Source: CAYLRY01 sp964386535
Lineage (GTDB): Bacteria; Chloroflexota; Dehalococcoidia; Dehalococcoidales; UBA3254
Length of the DNA stretch: 64,000 nucleotides
Assembly (NCBI GenBank): GCA_964386535.1
Contig: CAYLRY010000001.1
Coordinates: 102,513-166,512, forward strand
Reading direction: 5' to 3'
Positions 24,684-32,920 of the stretch are shown piece by piece. A model generated the notes under the pieces. It did no database searches. It saw nothing but the letters and a program-made list of their open reading frames with translations, and had not been told where the DNA came from. The position numbers and the translations under genes are program-made. Position 1 is the stretch's first letter, and each line of letters starts with the position of its first letter.

Positions 24684-25877
24684 ATGGACAATATTGAAGA
24701 AAAGATATTAGATATACAGAATGAAGCCCGGAACAGCATTAAAAAGGGAGATTATGACCGGGCTATAGAAAAATATCTGGAGCTCCTCAGCCAGTACAAG
24801 CACAGTGATCTGGCTCATGAAACCGCCTATGCCAGCCTGGGCTATATTTATACGGAACGGAATAAGCTGGACCTGGCTGAAGACTATATAAAAAAAGCCC
24901 TGAGTTATGCTCCCTTGCATCCGGTATATCACCGTCTGCTGGGCACAGTATATCTGATAAAAAAGCGAATGCCGGAAGCCATCCGTGAATTTGAAATCAG
25001 CCTGAAAAAGGAGCCGGAAAACCAGGAGTGCCGGGCCATGCTGTCTCTGGCCCTGGCCGCAGAAGATCAAACTGCCAAAGAGGCAGCCCTGGAGAAAGAA
25101 GCAGAGGGTGGATTTACCGAAAAGTCCTCGCGGCTTTGGGCCAGCCAGGCGCAAGCCAGTTTTGAGGAAGGAAATTTGAAAAAAGCCAGGAAACTGGCTG
25201 AGAAAGCCAGCCTGGGAGATCCGTCCAACACTCTGGCAAAAAATGTGATCAAAGCCATACAGAAAAAGCAACTGGAAGAAAGCGCCGCTCAGGCGTCCGC
25301 CCTGACGGCCCCCTTCAGCACCTACCAGTTGAAAATAAAATTGAAAGCTATCACCCCTCCTATCTGGAGGCGGTTCCAGGTTTCCGGCAATGTCAGCCTT
25401 TATAAACTGCATTTAATCCTGCAATCCATGATGAGGTGGCAGAATTACCATTTGTTTGAATTTCAGATTGGTGAAATCAGGTTTGGAATTCCTGATCCGG
25501 AGGATTTTTATGGGACCATCAGCGCCCGCCGTTATAAGCTTAACAGGATCATCACCAGAGAAAAGACCAGATTTATCTACCGTTATGACTTCGGAGACGG
25601 CTGGGAGCATGAGATTGTGGTGGAAAAAATTATTCCCGGAGAGAAAGAGCTAAAACACCCTGTATGCCTGGAGGGTGAGAGGGGAGGCCCGCCGGAGGAC
25701 AGTGGGGGCCCCCATGGTTATGAGCAATATTTAAAGATTCTCAGTACACCGCCGCCGGCCAACCCGGAGGATGAGGACGAAGAGATTCGCTCCAGCAGAA
25801 TCTGGCTGGGGGAGGACTTTGATCCCGAGCATTTTGACCTGGAAGAGATCAACCGGAAGCTCAGGTCAATAAGGTAG
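24684..25877 (+). CDS. TPR repeats fused to a pRiA4b ORF-3-like domain
   Basis: A 397-residue cytoplasmic protein. Residues about 1-200 form four or five tetratricopeptide repeats (YDRAIEKYLELLSQY, AYASLGYIYTE, YAPLHPVYHRLLG and similar). After a short linker (ASALTAPFS), residues about 215-395 form the domain named after plasmid pRiA4b ORF-3: YQLKIKLK, PPIWRRFQV, LHLILQSMMRW, the acidic YDFGDGWEHEI motif and PPEDSGGPHGYEQY. That domain is widespread and of unknown function. I chose the ATG at 24684 rather than the in-frame GTG at 24675 because AGGTGA sits at proper distance. Repeat copy A follows directly. Confidence 0.85.
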   Translation: MDNIEEKILDIQNEARNSIKKGDYDRAIEKYLELLSQYKHSDLAHETAYASLGYIYTERNKLDLAEDYIKKALSYAPLHPVYHRLLGTVYLIKKRMPEAIREFEISLKKEPENQECRAMLSLALAAEDQTAKEAALEKEAEGGFTEKSSRLWASQAQASFEEGNLKKARKLAEKASLGDPSNTLAKNVIKAIQKKQLEESAAQASALTAPFSTYQLKIKLKAITPPIWRRFQVSGNVSLYKLHLILQSMMRWQNYHLFEFQIGEIRFGIPDPEDFYGTISARRYKLNRIITREKTRFIYRYDFGDGWEHEIVVEKIIPGEKELKHPVCLEGERGGPPEDSGGPHGYEQYLKILSTPPPANPEDEDEEIRSSRIWLGEDFDPEHFDLEEINRKLRSIR

Positions 25878-25884
25878 AACAGCC

Positions 25885-25988
25885 CAAATCCGCCATCAAA
25901 TAGCTTCAAACAGGCACAAGGTTTCTGCTCCAATTTGGTGAAAAATATCCACGCTCGTTTAGCTTCATTTGATGGTGAATCAAGGCAT
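25885..25988 (+). repeat. Dispersed repeat family, copy A
   Basis: About 104 bases, starting CAAATCCGCCATCAAA and ending ATTTGATGGTGAATCAAGG, so the ends are imperfect inverted repeats (CCATCAAA / TTTGATGG). Interior landmarks CAAACAGG, TTTCTGC, CCAAT and CGTTTAGCTTCATTTGATGG are shared with copies B (30326), C (59967) and D (23377). It lies just after a stop codon. Confidence 0.65.
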
Positions 25989-26107
25989 CGTACGAGTATT
26001 GACAAAGACTGTATATAAGTAGTAAAATCTCCAAGTTTGTTTGAGCCTTACCGGTTAAAGCGCAATATCAGAATAATTAAAAATTTTATTTTTCAGGAGG
26101 AATCAAA

Positions 26108-27154
26108 GTGAAAAAAATCCCGGTCTTACTATTGGTCATGCTGGCCACATTCCTGGTTGGCGCCCTGGTCTTCACAGGTTGTTCAGGTACCAAAGCTGAG
26201 CTGATCACCTACAAGTTCGGCTACGATACCCCCCCTACCACCAATCTGGGCGTTCCCATGGAATATTTTGCCAAAGAAATCAATACCCGCCTGGCAGGCA
26301 GGGTGAAAGTTGATACCTATCCTGCCGGGACGTTATCTTCACAGGGAACCGGACTGGAAAACGTCAGAACCGGTGTGGCAGACGCCTATATTTTCTCCTA
26401 TGGGGCTCATCTTAATTCTTTCCCTGTGATGAACTTCACCAGCCTGCCCGGTCTGAACTTCTACCCTGACACCATTAAGGATATGGAAAAAGAAGTAGCT
26501 ACCATGAAAACCATACTGGGCAAGTATTCCGCTGCACAGGAAGAGGTTACGGGACTCAAGCTGCTCTGGAGCAACACTTACAGCACAGCGGTTTACATGG
26601 GCAAAAAGATGGTCCGCACTCCTGCTGATTTCGCAGGAGCCAAGATTGGTTGTGACGGAATGCGTCAGGAAGTCACCACCACGCTGGGAGGCGTGCCGGT
26701 ATTCACCATCCCGCCTCAGATGTATCAACAACTGCAAACCAACCTGGTGGACGGTGTGCTGGTTTCCTGGGGCGCTGCAATGGACTGGCAGCTTCAGGAA
26801 CAGGTTAAATACGCCCTGGACTGGAGCTTCGGCGGGTCACAGATGCCGGTCTTTATGAATCAGAAGTCTTTCGACAAGATGACATCAGCTGACCAGAAGG
26901 TGTTCATGGAAGTAGCTGCCCTGGCTGAGGGAGTAAACAGAGAAGAAGTGTACAAAGTTATTCCCGAGTCCAAGAAAAAATTCGCGGCTGCCGGCGTACA
27001 AATCATAACCCCCACAGACCAGGAAAAGAAACAGTGGATGGATAAATACGCCGTGGTCTGGCAAAATTACATAAATAAAAATAAGTCTGCGGGCGTCAAA
27101 GATATTGAGTCAATCTTTAATGATTGGAAGTCAGCGGTAGAAGCCCCAAGATAA
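26108..27154 (+). CDS. dctP: TRAP transporter substrate-binding protein, DctP type
   Basis: A 348-residue extracytoplasmic binding protein that captures an organic acid or similar solute for the DctQM membrane proteins. A lipoprotein signal (ALVFTGCSG; lipidated Cys at about residue 25) tethers it outside the membrane. The body shows the DctP pattern: KFGYDTPPTT, AKEINTRLAGRVKVDTYPAG, the substrate-contact region around SNTYSTAVYMG and the MRQEVTTTLGGVPV stretch. GTG start with AGGAGG at 26096. It heads the operon dctP-dctQ-dctM; a hairpin at 27176-27212 separates it from the membrane genes. The ligand cannot be told from sequence. Confidence 0.92.
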   Translation: MKKIPVLLLVMLATFLVGALVFTGCSGTKAELITYKFGYDTPPTTNLGVPMEYFAKEINTRLAGRVKVDTYPAGTLSSQGTGLENVRTGVADAYIFSYGAHLNSFPVMNFTSLPGLNFYPDTIKDMEKEVATMKTILGKYSAAQEEVTGLKLLWSNTYSTAVYMGKKMVRTPADFAGAKIGCDGMRQEVTTTLGGVPVFTIPPQMYQQLQTNLVDGVLVSWGAAMDWQLQEQVKYALDWSFGGSQMPVFMNQKSFDKMTSADQKVFMEVAALAEGVNREEVYKVIPESKKKFAAAGVQIITPTDQEKKQWMDKYAVVWQNYINKNKSAGVKDIESIFNDWKSAVEAPR

Positions 27155-27175
27155 GCAAAAAATAAAGTTGAGAAC

Positions 27176-27212
27176 GGGTGGAGCGTAGATTTGATCAGGC
27201 TGAGCTCCACCC
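27176..27212 (+). promoter_or_regulatory. Intercistronic hairpin in the TRAP operon
   Basis: GGGTGGAGC (27176-27184) and GCTCCACCC (27204-27212) form a perfect 9-bp stem in the gap between dctP and dctQ, with a T-rich run about 15 bases later. Such elements usually stabilise or partly end the upstream message, giving more binding protein than membrane subunits. Confidence 0.6.
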
Positions 27213-27276
27213 ACTTTCGATAATTTCTTTTTTCTCGCCTGGAGAACAAAGGGAGAATAAATCGGGAGACAGATCA

Positions 27277-27840
27277 ATGAATGCGGAGGGTAATAAAAAA
27301 CCTGAAGCTATAAACCGGAAAGCTAAAGTCAAATCCGGCGGAACACTGGCCAGGATCGATTCAGTGCTGGGCGTAGCTAACCGTTTTATGGTGTATATTG
27401 CTTCAATCGCTTTATTCGGTATGATGGCTGTGGTTGTGATCGATGTCATCGGCAGGTATGCATTCAGCCGTCCACTCATGGGGGCTTATGAGCTGGTTGG
27501 CTACCTCATGGCCATTGCCGGTCCCTGGGCCATCGGCTATTCTCAACTCCAGAAAGGGCATATCCGGGTCGATTTTATACTCAAACGTTTTCCCAATAGA
27601 GGCCAGTCGGTGATTACCGGCATAGCCTACCTGATTGGAATATTTGTTTTTTCCGTGCTTTGCTGGTGCATGGTCACCAAGGCGCAGTATTTCATGAGTC
27701 TAAAGCACGGCAATACTACTGATACGATGGGGATTCCCATTGCACCTTTTGTCATAATGGTGGCCATTGGCCTGGGCATGCTGGCTCTGGTACTGGTATT
27801 TGACCTGATACATACCATAGCTGAGGTAAAGAAGAAATGA
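27277..27840 (+). CDS. dctQ: TRAP transporter small permease, DctQ type
   Basis: A 187-residue membrane protein with four hydrophobic helices, the usual DctQ layout. VVIDVIGRYAFSRPLMGAYELVGY in the second helix region contains the family marker (RYxF then the acidic residue in the following helix), and GHIRVDFI follows. I place the start at ATG 27277 (MNAEGNKK); the 33 residues before it in frame cover the intercistronic hairpin. The stop overlaps the dctM start as ATGA. It forms the membrane complex with DctM. Confidence 0.88.
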   Translation: MNAEGNKKPEAINRKAKVKSGGTLARIDSVLGVANRFMVYIASIALFGMMAVVVIDVIGRYAFSRPLMGAYELVGYLMAIAGPWAIGYSQLQKGHIRVDFILKRFPNRGQSVITGIAYLIGIFVFSVLCWCMVTKAQYFMSLKHGNTTDTMGIPIAPFVIMVAIGLGMLALVLVFDLIHTIAEVKKK

Positions 27841-29141
27841 GCCCAGTAATAGCAGGTATTATCGGATTTGGCCTCATGATTGCCCTGGTTCTGCTCAGCA
27901 TCAATGTATCTTTTGCCATCATTATTTCAGGTTTTGTCGGCCTGATGCTGGTAATGCCCATGGACCAGGTCATAGCCAGCATTTCCACCATTACATTCGA
28001 AAGGGCCATCGCCTATGATTTTACAGTGATACCCCTGTTCATGCTGATGAGCTCTTTCATTGCTTTTACCAATATAGGCTCGGAAGCCTATGATATGGCC
28101 AAGGCGTGGTTGGGACAGTACAGGGGCGGTCTGGCCATGGCCACGGTGGGCGCCTGCGGGCTGTTTGCCGCCTGCACGGGCACCAGCATGGCCGGGGCCA
28201 TTGCTATGGGAAAGATCTCCTACCCGGAAATGAAGCGCTACGGCTATAAAGCCAGGCTATCGTTGGGGGCTACCGCAGCCGGAGCCACACTGGGGATCAT
28301 GATACCGCCCAGCATGGGCTTTATTATCATCGGCATCCTGACCCAGATTTCCATCGGCAAGCTGTTCATTGCCGGAATCCTGCCTGGAATCCTGCAAATA
28401 GTGGTGTACTGTATAACGATTTACATCATTTGCAGAGTACGGCCGGCATGGGGGCCGGTGGGACCCAAAACAAGTATTAAAGAAAAAGCGCTGTCATTCC
28501 GGTTGACCTGGCCGGTGGTCATTCTTTTCCTGCTGATTATCGGCGGAATGTACGGCGGCATTTTTTCCGCTACAGAGGCAGGCGCCATAGGGGCTTTCGG
28601 CGCCTTTATAGTCGCCTTGGCCAAAAAGCAGATGACCCGCCAGAACTTTTTAGCCAGCTTGCTGGATGCGGCCCAGACCACAGGCATGATCTTCTGTATT
28701 GTGGTGGGCGCTTTTATCTTCAAACAATTCCTGGCAGTTACCCGTATCCCCTTTGAATTCAGTACCTGGATCGCTGAACTGGGCATCAATAAATACCTTG
28801 TTCTGGGACTACTAGTGGTAGTCTTTATCGTAATGGGCGCTGTTTTTGATATATATGCCATCATTGTGATGACAGTGCCCATCATTTTCCCTGTCATGGA
28901 GGCTTTGGGATTCGACCTGATCTGGTTTGGAGTGATCATGGTTAAAATGATGGAAGTGGGGGACTATTCGCCGCCGTTTGGGTTCAACCTATTTGCTCTG
29001 TCAGGAACGATCAAGGAAATCCCCATCACGGAGTTGTACCGGGGCGTGGTGCCTTTTGTGATATCCGATGTGCTGCAAATTGTCATACTGGCAGCGATCC
29101 CTGCACTGGCCACCTTTTTGCCGAGCTATATGATAGGATAG
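27837..29141 (+). CDS. dctM: TRAP transporter large permease, DctM type
   Basis: A 434-residue, twelve-helix transport channel of the ion-transporter superfamily, which couples solute uptake to a sodium or proton gradient. Typical segments are CGLFAACTGTSMAGAIAMG, PPSMGFIIIG, TEAGAIGAFGA and GDYSPPFGFNLF. The start codon overlaps dctQ. A perfect 17-bp hairpin after the stop (29169) ends the operon. No ligand can be assigned. Confidence 0.93.
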   Translation: MSPVIAGIIGFGLMIALVLLSINVSFAIIISGFVGLMLVMPMDQVIASISTITFERAIAYDFTVIPLFMLMSSFIAFTNIGSEAYDMAKAWLGQYRGGLAMATVGACGLFAACTGTSMAGAIAMGKISYPEMKRYGYKARLSLGATAAGATLGIMIPPSMGFIIIGILTQISIGKLFIAGILPGILQIVVYCITIYIICRVRPAWGPVGPKTSIKEKALSFRLTWPVVILFLLIIGGMYGGIFSATEAGAIGAFGAFIVALAKKQMTRQNFLASLLDAAQTTGMIFCIVVGAFIFKQFLAVTRIPFEFSTWIAELGINKYLVLGLLVVVFIVMGAVFDIYAIIVMTVPIIFPVMEALGFDLIWFGVIMVKMMEVGDYSPPFGFNLFALSGTIKEIPITELYRGVVPFVISDVLQIVILAAIPALATFLPSYMIG

Positions 29142-29168
29142 GATTTCCGACTAATAAAAGGCTGAGTT

Positions 29169-29207
29169 GAGCAGGAGCCGGAAAAGGGAATTTTCCGGCT
29201 CCTGCTC
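29169..29207. terminator. Bidirectional terminator between dctM and queA
   Basis: A perfect 17-bp stem with a 5-base loop GGGAA; the upper stem is AAAA/TTTT. It lies between convergent genes about 28 bases after dctM and 22 bases after queA, and can serve both. Confidence 0.8.
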
Positions 29208-29229
29208 GATTATTCCTCATTTTTTAATG

Positions 29230-30261
29230 TTACAAAACCAGCATGGCATCGCCGAAGCTGTAGAAGCGGTATTTTTGTTCGATGGCTTCCCGGTAGGCCT
29301 TAAAAATGAGGTCTTTGCCGGCAAAAGCGGAGACCAGCATCAACAGGGTGGATTTGGGCAGGTGGAAATTGGTGATCAGGGCATCCATGACCTTAAAGCA
29401 ATAGCCTGGATAGATAAAATCATGGACCCAGCCGTCCCAGGCCTGCAATTGACCGTCACCAGCAGCATGGGCAGCAGATTCCATGAGCCTGACTGAGGTG
29501 GTGCCCACGCAAATAACCCTGCGGCCTTCGGTTTTAGCCAGATTGATTTGATCCGCGATTTCAGCGCTGATTACCCCATATTCGGGGAAAATGGGGTGTT
29601 CCAGTATTTCCTCAGTTTGTACAGGGCGGAAGGTATTCAAACCCACGTGAAGGGTAACAAAGAGGCAATGTATGCCGGCATCCTGGATGCGGCATAGCAG
29701 CTCAGGGGTAAAATGAAGACCGGCGGTGGGGGCAGCTACGCTGCCTTCCTTTTCTGCATAGACAGTCTGGTAGCGCTCAGGGTCTGCCAGAGGTGTATGA
29801 ATATAGGGCGGCAGAGGAACCTGGCCCAGTTGAGGCAGCAGGGACTCGTCCGAAAAACTTACAATACGGATGCCGGCTGAGCCCAGTTCCAGCACCTCGG
29901 CTTTCACCTCCGGGTTGTCCTCTAGTTCCGCCTTTAGTCCGGCAGTTACCTTTTTACGAGACCCGATAAGGGTTTCCCAGGTCCCTGGGCCCAGGCGGCG
30001 CAGGAGGAGAATTTCTATTCTTTTGTTATTGTCAAGCCGGCTGGCAAAGAGGCGGGCACGGATTACACGGCTGTTATTGAAGACCAGGACATCACCGGGT
30101 TTGAGATAATCAGGTAAATTATAGAAATGGCGGTGCCCTATTGAGCCGTCAGCCCGGTCAAGCACTAAAAGGCGGGAACTATCCCGCGGTTCAATGGGTG
30201 TTTGGGCAATTAGCTCCAGCGGCAGGTCATAATCATAATCTCTGGTCTTCAATGAAATCAT
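29230..30261 (-). CDS. queA: S-adenosylmethionine:tRNA ribosyltransferase-isomerase
   Basis: Transfers and rearranges the ribosyl unit of SAM onto the queuosine precursor in tRNA. At 343 residues it is full length. Landmarks: YDLPLELIAQTPIEPRDSSRLL at the N-terminus (only the core DLPLELIAQ quoted as the marker), GDVLVFNNSRVI, APTAGLHFT, HVGLNTFRPV and the C-terminal NFHLPKSTLLMLVSAF. ATG start. The rest of the queuosine pathway is not in the window. It is monocistronic. Confidence 0.97.
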   Translation of the reverse strand: MISLKTRDYDYDLPLELIAQTPIEPRDSSRLLVLDRADGSIGHRHFYNLPDYLKPGDVLVFNNSRVIRARLFASRLDNNKRIEILLLRRLGPGTWETLIGSRKKVTAGLKAELEDNPEVKAEVLELGSAGIRIVSFSDESLLPQLGQVPLPPYIHTPLADPERYQTVYAEKEGSVAAPTAGLHFTPELLCRIQDAGIHCLFVTLHVGLNTFRPVQTEEILEHPIFPEYGVISAEIADQINLAKTEGRRVICVGTTSVRLMESAAHAAGDGQLQAWDGWVHDFIYPGYCFKVMDALITNFHLPKSTLLMLVSAFAGKDLIFKAYREAIEQKYRFYSFGDAMLVL

Positions 30262-30325
30262 AATCAGTTTTTCTCCCTGATTATTGTATCAGTAAGGAGA
30301 GGAAAGCGACAAACTGAGCATGGAT

Positions 30326-30427
30326 TCCTTGATTCAGCATCAAATGAAGCTAAAATCTCCTGAATATTTTCACCATAGTGGTGCAGAAATCTCATGCCTG
30401 TTTCAGATTGCGTAACGGCGGATTTTT
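30326..30427 (-). repeat. Dispersed repeat family, copy B
   Basis: On the minus strand this reads AAAAATCCGCCGTTACG, then GAAACAGGCATGA, TTTCTGCACCA, GGTGAAAATATTCAGG, TTTTAGCTTCATTTGATG and a TGAATCAAGGA end. It therefore aligns with copies A and C over the whole length. It occupies part of the 383-base gap (30262-30644) between queA and the HPRT fusion; I see no gene in the rest of the gap. Confidence 0.65.
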
Positions 30428-30644
30428 AGAATTATCCTCCATTGTGGGTCTTGAAGTTTGGATAACGCTGTTCCGGTGATTCATGCTATACTACTTTTAC
30501 GCAAGGCATTGAGCATCTTAAAATGTCAGGGTTGCAGGTAACCGGCAAGTGTTATAAACGACCGGGCAGTTTTTTATCCGGAATTGTTTAAAGTAAAGAG
30601 ATTAGAATTACGATTATCCGGCCTGAACGGATAGGGATGTTAAT

Positions 30645-32096
30645 TTGGCTTTAAACAAGAGTCTTATTTATTACAAGGCAATCAGAAGAGCCGTTTCTGC
30701 GCTGGAAAGCCAGGATCTGGGAGAAACGCTTAAAAAAATGGTCCAGGGCGTATCCCGGGCCATGGGGGCGGGAGTTTCCCTGGTGCTGCTGGATTCAACC
30801 AGTAAAAAGCTGATACACAGCTTTTCCTGGGGACTGCCGGACGCCTATCTGCAAAAAGGTGTGCTGGATGCTGAAAAAAGCCTGGGGGAAGCCGTCCGGG
30901 GACAGGTAGTGGTGGTGGAAGACATCTTGCATGATAGCCGGGTGGAATTTCCTGACTGGGCAGCCAGGGCCGGAATTGCTTCCATCCTGGGAGTGCCTCT
31001 CATTCTTAAGGGGGCTACGGCTGGCAGTGTCCGGGTCTACACCAGGGAGAAATGCAAATTTTCCAACGTGGATATCAGCTTTGTGACTACCATGTCCAGA
31101 TTAATGGCCAGGGTCATTAATGAGATGGACGGACTCAGGCATGGGGAAATTATTCAGCTTTCCGGTAAGGATCAAGATTCTTCTACCAGTGTAATCCAGC
31201 GGGTGCAAAAAGTGGCTTTTGCTCATCCCAGCGAGAAAGAATTTGCTAAATTACTGGATTTTTACCATATTGAGTGGATCTATGAGCCCAGGTCTTTCCC
31301 TCTGAGCTGGGCTGGCAGCAGTGTGGCTGAAATGTTTACCCCGGATTTCTATCTTCCGGGCCTGGATCTTTACGTAGAACTGACCACCATGAAACAGAGC
31401 CTGGTGACCAAAAAAAACCACAAGCTGAGACGTTTAAGGGAGCTTTATCCTGACATAAAAATTACCCTGCTGTATAAAAAGGACTTTGACCGGCTGCTGG
31501 GCAAGTACGGCTTTGGTCCGCTGGCAGAAACCCGCAGCCGCCGGGTGGAGCGCGTGCTTTTCTCTGCTGAGGACATTCACAGGCGGGTTAAAGAACTAGC
31601 GGAGCAAGTTTCCAAAGATTATAGTGACAGCCACCCTATTATGATAGGGGTGCTTAGAGGCGTGTTTTGTTTTATGGCTGACCTGGTCAGAGAAATGACC
31701 ATACCCCTGGACATAGATTTCATGGCAATTTCTTACTTTAAGGATACGGAGTCCCAGGCAGTCAAAATTACCAGGGATATTGATATCAATATAAGCGGCA
31801 GAGCGGTGATTATGGTAGAGGACATCGTGGATACCGGGATGACTCTTAGCTATATATTGAAGCACCTCAGGATGAAAGGCCCTTCCAGCCTGGCGGTATG
31901 TACCCTGCTGGATAAACGCGTGCGCCGCATCACGGATGTCTCCCTGGGTTATGTGGGATTCGAGGTGCCGGACGAGTTCCTGGTGGGCTACGGGCTGGAC
32001 TATAAAGAAGAGTACCGGAACCTGCCTTACATAGGCATCCTGGGCAGCGGTGAAAAAAAAGAGAAGGGTTTGGATAAAAAAAGACCTCCCAAGTAA
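30645..32096 (+). CDS. GAF / nuclease-like / hypoxanthine phosphoribosyltransferase fusion
   Basis: A 483-residue three-part protein. About 15-165 is a GAF domain (SRAMGAGVSLVLLD, GIASILGVPL, SFVTTMSRLMARV). About 185-290 resembles a PD-(D/E)xK nuclease fold: FTPDFYLPG (Pro233-Asp234) and YVELTTMK (Glu245), but Thr247 stands where the lysine should be. About 300-470 is a complete HPRT, with MIGVLRGVFCFMADL, the PRPP loop VEDIVDTGMT (391-400) and the C-terminal DEFLVGYGLDY. It should salvage hypoxanthine/guanine to IMP/GMP, perhaps under control of a GAF ligand. The start is TTG 30645 with AGGGATG upstream. From memory the nuclease-like plus HPRT part recurs in some bacteria; the GAF addition is unusual to me. 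Confidence 0.85.
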   Translation: MALNKSLIYYKAIRRAVSALESQDLGETLKKMVQGVSRAMGAGVSLVLLDSTSKKLIHSFSWGLPDAYLQKGVLDAEKSLGEAVRGQVVVVEDILHDSRVEFPDWAARAGIASILGVPLILKGATAGSVRVYTREKCKFSNVDISFVTTMSRLMARVINEMDGLRHGEIIQLSGKDQDSSTSVIQRVQKVAFAHPSEKEFAKLLDFYHIEWIYEPRSFPLSWAGSSVAEMFTPDFYLPGLDLYVELTTMKQSLVTKKNHKLRRLRELYPDIKITLLYKKDFDRLLGKYGFGPLAETRSRRVERVLFSAEDIHRRVKELAEQVSKDYSDSHPIMIGVLRGVFCFMADLVREMTIPLDIDFMAISYFKDTESQAVKITRDIDINISGRAVIMVEDIVDTGMTLSYILKHLRMKGPSSLAVCTLLDKRVRRITDVSLGYVGFEVPDEFLVGYGLDYKEEYRNLPYIGILGSGEKKEKGLDKKRPPK

Positions 32097-32489
32097 CCTT
32101 TGCGCCCGGCAATCCTTTTAGTTCGGTAACTCACCTTTCAGTTTGCACTTAATCCGTTGTTTGCTTCCCTTTACCGATTGCCCTTTGCTCTAATCACTTG
32201 GGAGGACTTTTACTATAACTCAGAATCCGGGAGGCGTCAAGGTTGCTTTCAGCTAATGGACGTAAACGAAGGTCAAATACGATTAATAATAGACCTCTCG
32301 GTTCCGCACAATCTTAAATATTCTTTATATTTCAGCGTTTTTTATACAGGTTATGGCTCAAGTGTAAAAAGGTCTTATAACTGTATTTTTAGCAAATTTT
32401 CGAAGCTAATTTTCTGAACAAAAAATTCAAATACTACCTTTTTGCAGTACAATCAAGTGTTGAATTAGTAAAAAGACTGGAGAGGACCT
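32097..32489. other. 393-base intergenic region without clear features
   Basis: Lies between the HPRT fusion and the minus-strand hypothetical gene. An 86-codon open frame exists on the plus strand but has no ribosome binding site and a composition unlike a protein. I find no strong hairpin or promoter. Confidence 0.3.
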
Positions 32490-32900
32490 TTACCAGAAAG
32501 TAATGCAATCCAGCTCTTCTCTCCGGCGTATGATATTGAGGAGGTCTTTCTTAACCTCCGGGTCTTCGATCAACTCTACTGAAGTCAGCGGCAAACCATT
32601 TGGGTTAATGCTCTGCTGCCATTCAATGATGTAGCCGGGCACCAGGGCATAAGGCCAGTTGCCGGTGCCGCAGCAGGAGGATTCAATAACGGCTCTACCT
32701 ACAATATATAATATCTGGCGTCCTTTATAATCCAGCCTGATTTCTTTTAAAGGGGTATAGTAACCAGCAATGCCGCCGTAGTCCTCGCCCAGCTTTTGAT
32801 GGGCATACTGCCTGACTCCGGATCCGTCTCTGGGACGGCTGGCATTTTCAATCCAGGCCGTAACAGCGGGGCAATTCTTTATTTCAGCCATATAGTTCAT
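32490..32900 (-). CDS. Protein of unknown function at the end of the signalling cluster
   Basis: A 136-residue cytoplasmic protein (133 if the second Met is used) that I do not recognise. It has no signal or membrane segment. Notable is a central SSCCGTGNWPYALVPGY stretch, with adjacent cysteines followed by Gly-Thr-Gly, and an acidic C-terminal helix. It lies only 20 bases downstream of the kinase gene at 32921 in the same direction, so it is probably cotranscribed with the sensor kinases. A metal- or cofactor-binding role through the Cys pair is conceivable but unproven. Confidence 0.6.
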   Translation of the reverse strand: MNYMAEIKNCPAVTAWIENASRPRDGSGVRQYAHQKLGEDYGGIAGYYTPLKEIRLDYKGRQILYIVGRAVIESSCCGTGNWPYALVPGYIIEWQQSINPNGLPLTSVELIEDPEVKKDLLNIIRRREELDCITFW

Positions 32901-32920
32901 CCTTCCGATAATCTAATACA

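Noticed and set aside
24708..25412. 234-codon minus-strand frame opposite the TPR region
   Set aside because: Phe/Gln-rich antisense product produced by the repeat codons of the TPR domain.
32157..32417. 86-codon plus-strand frame in the gap after the HPRT fusion
   Set aside because: No ribosome binding site or domain; composition like non-coding AT-rich DNA.
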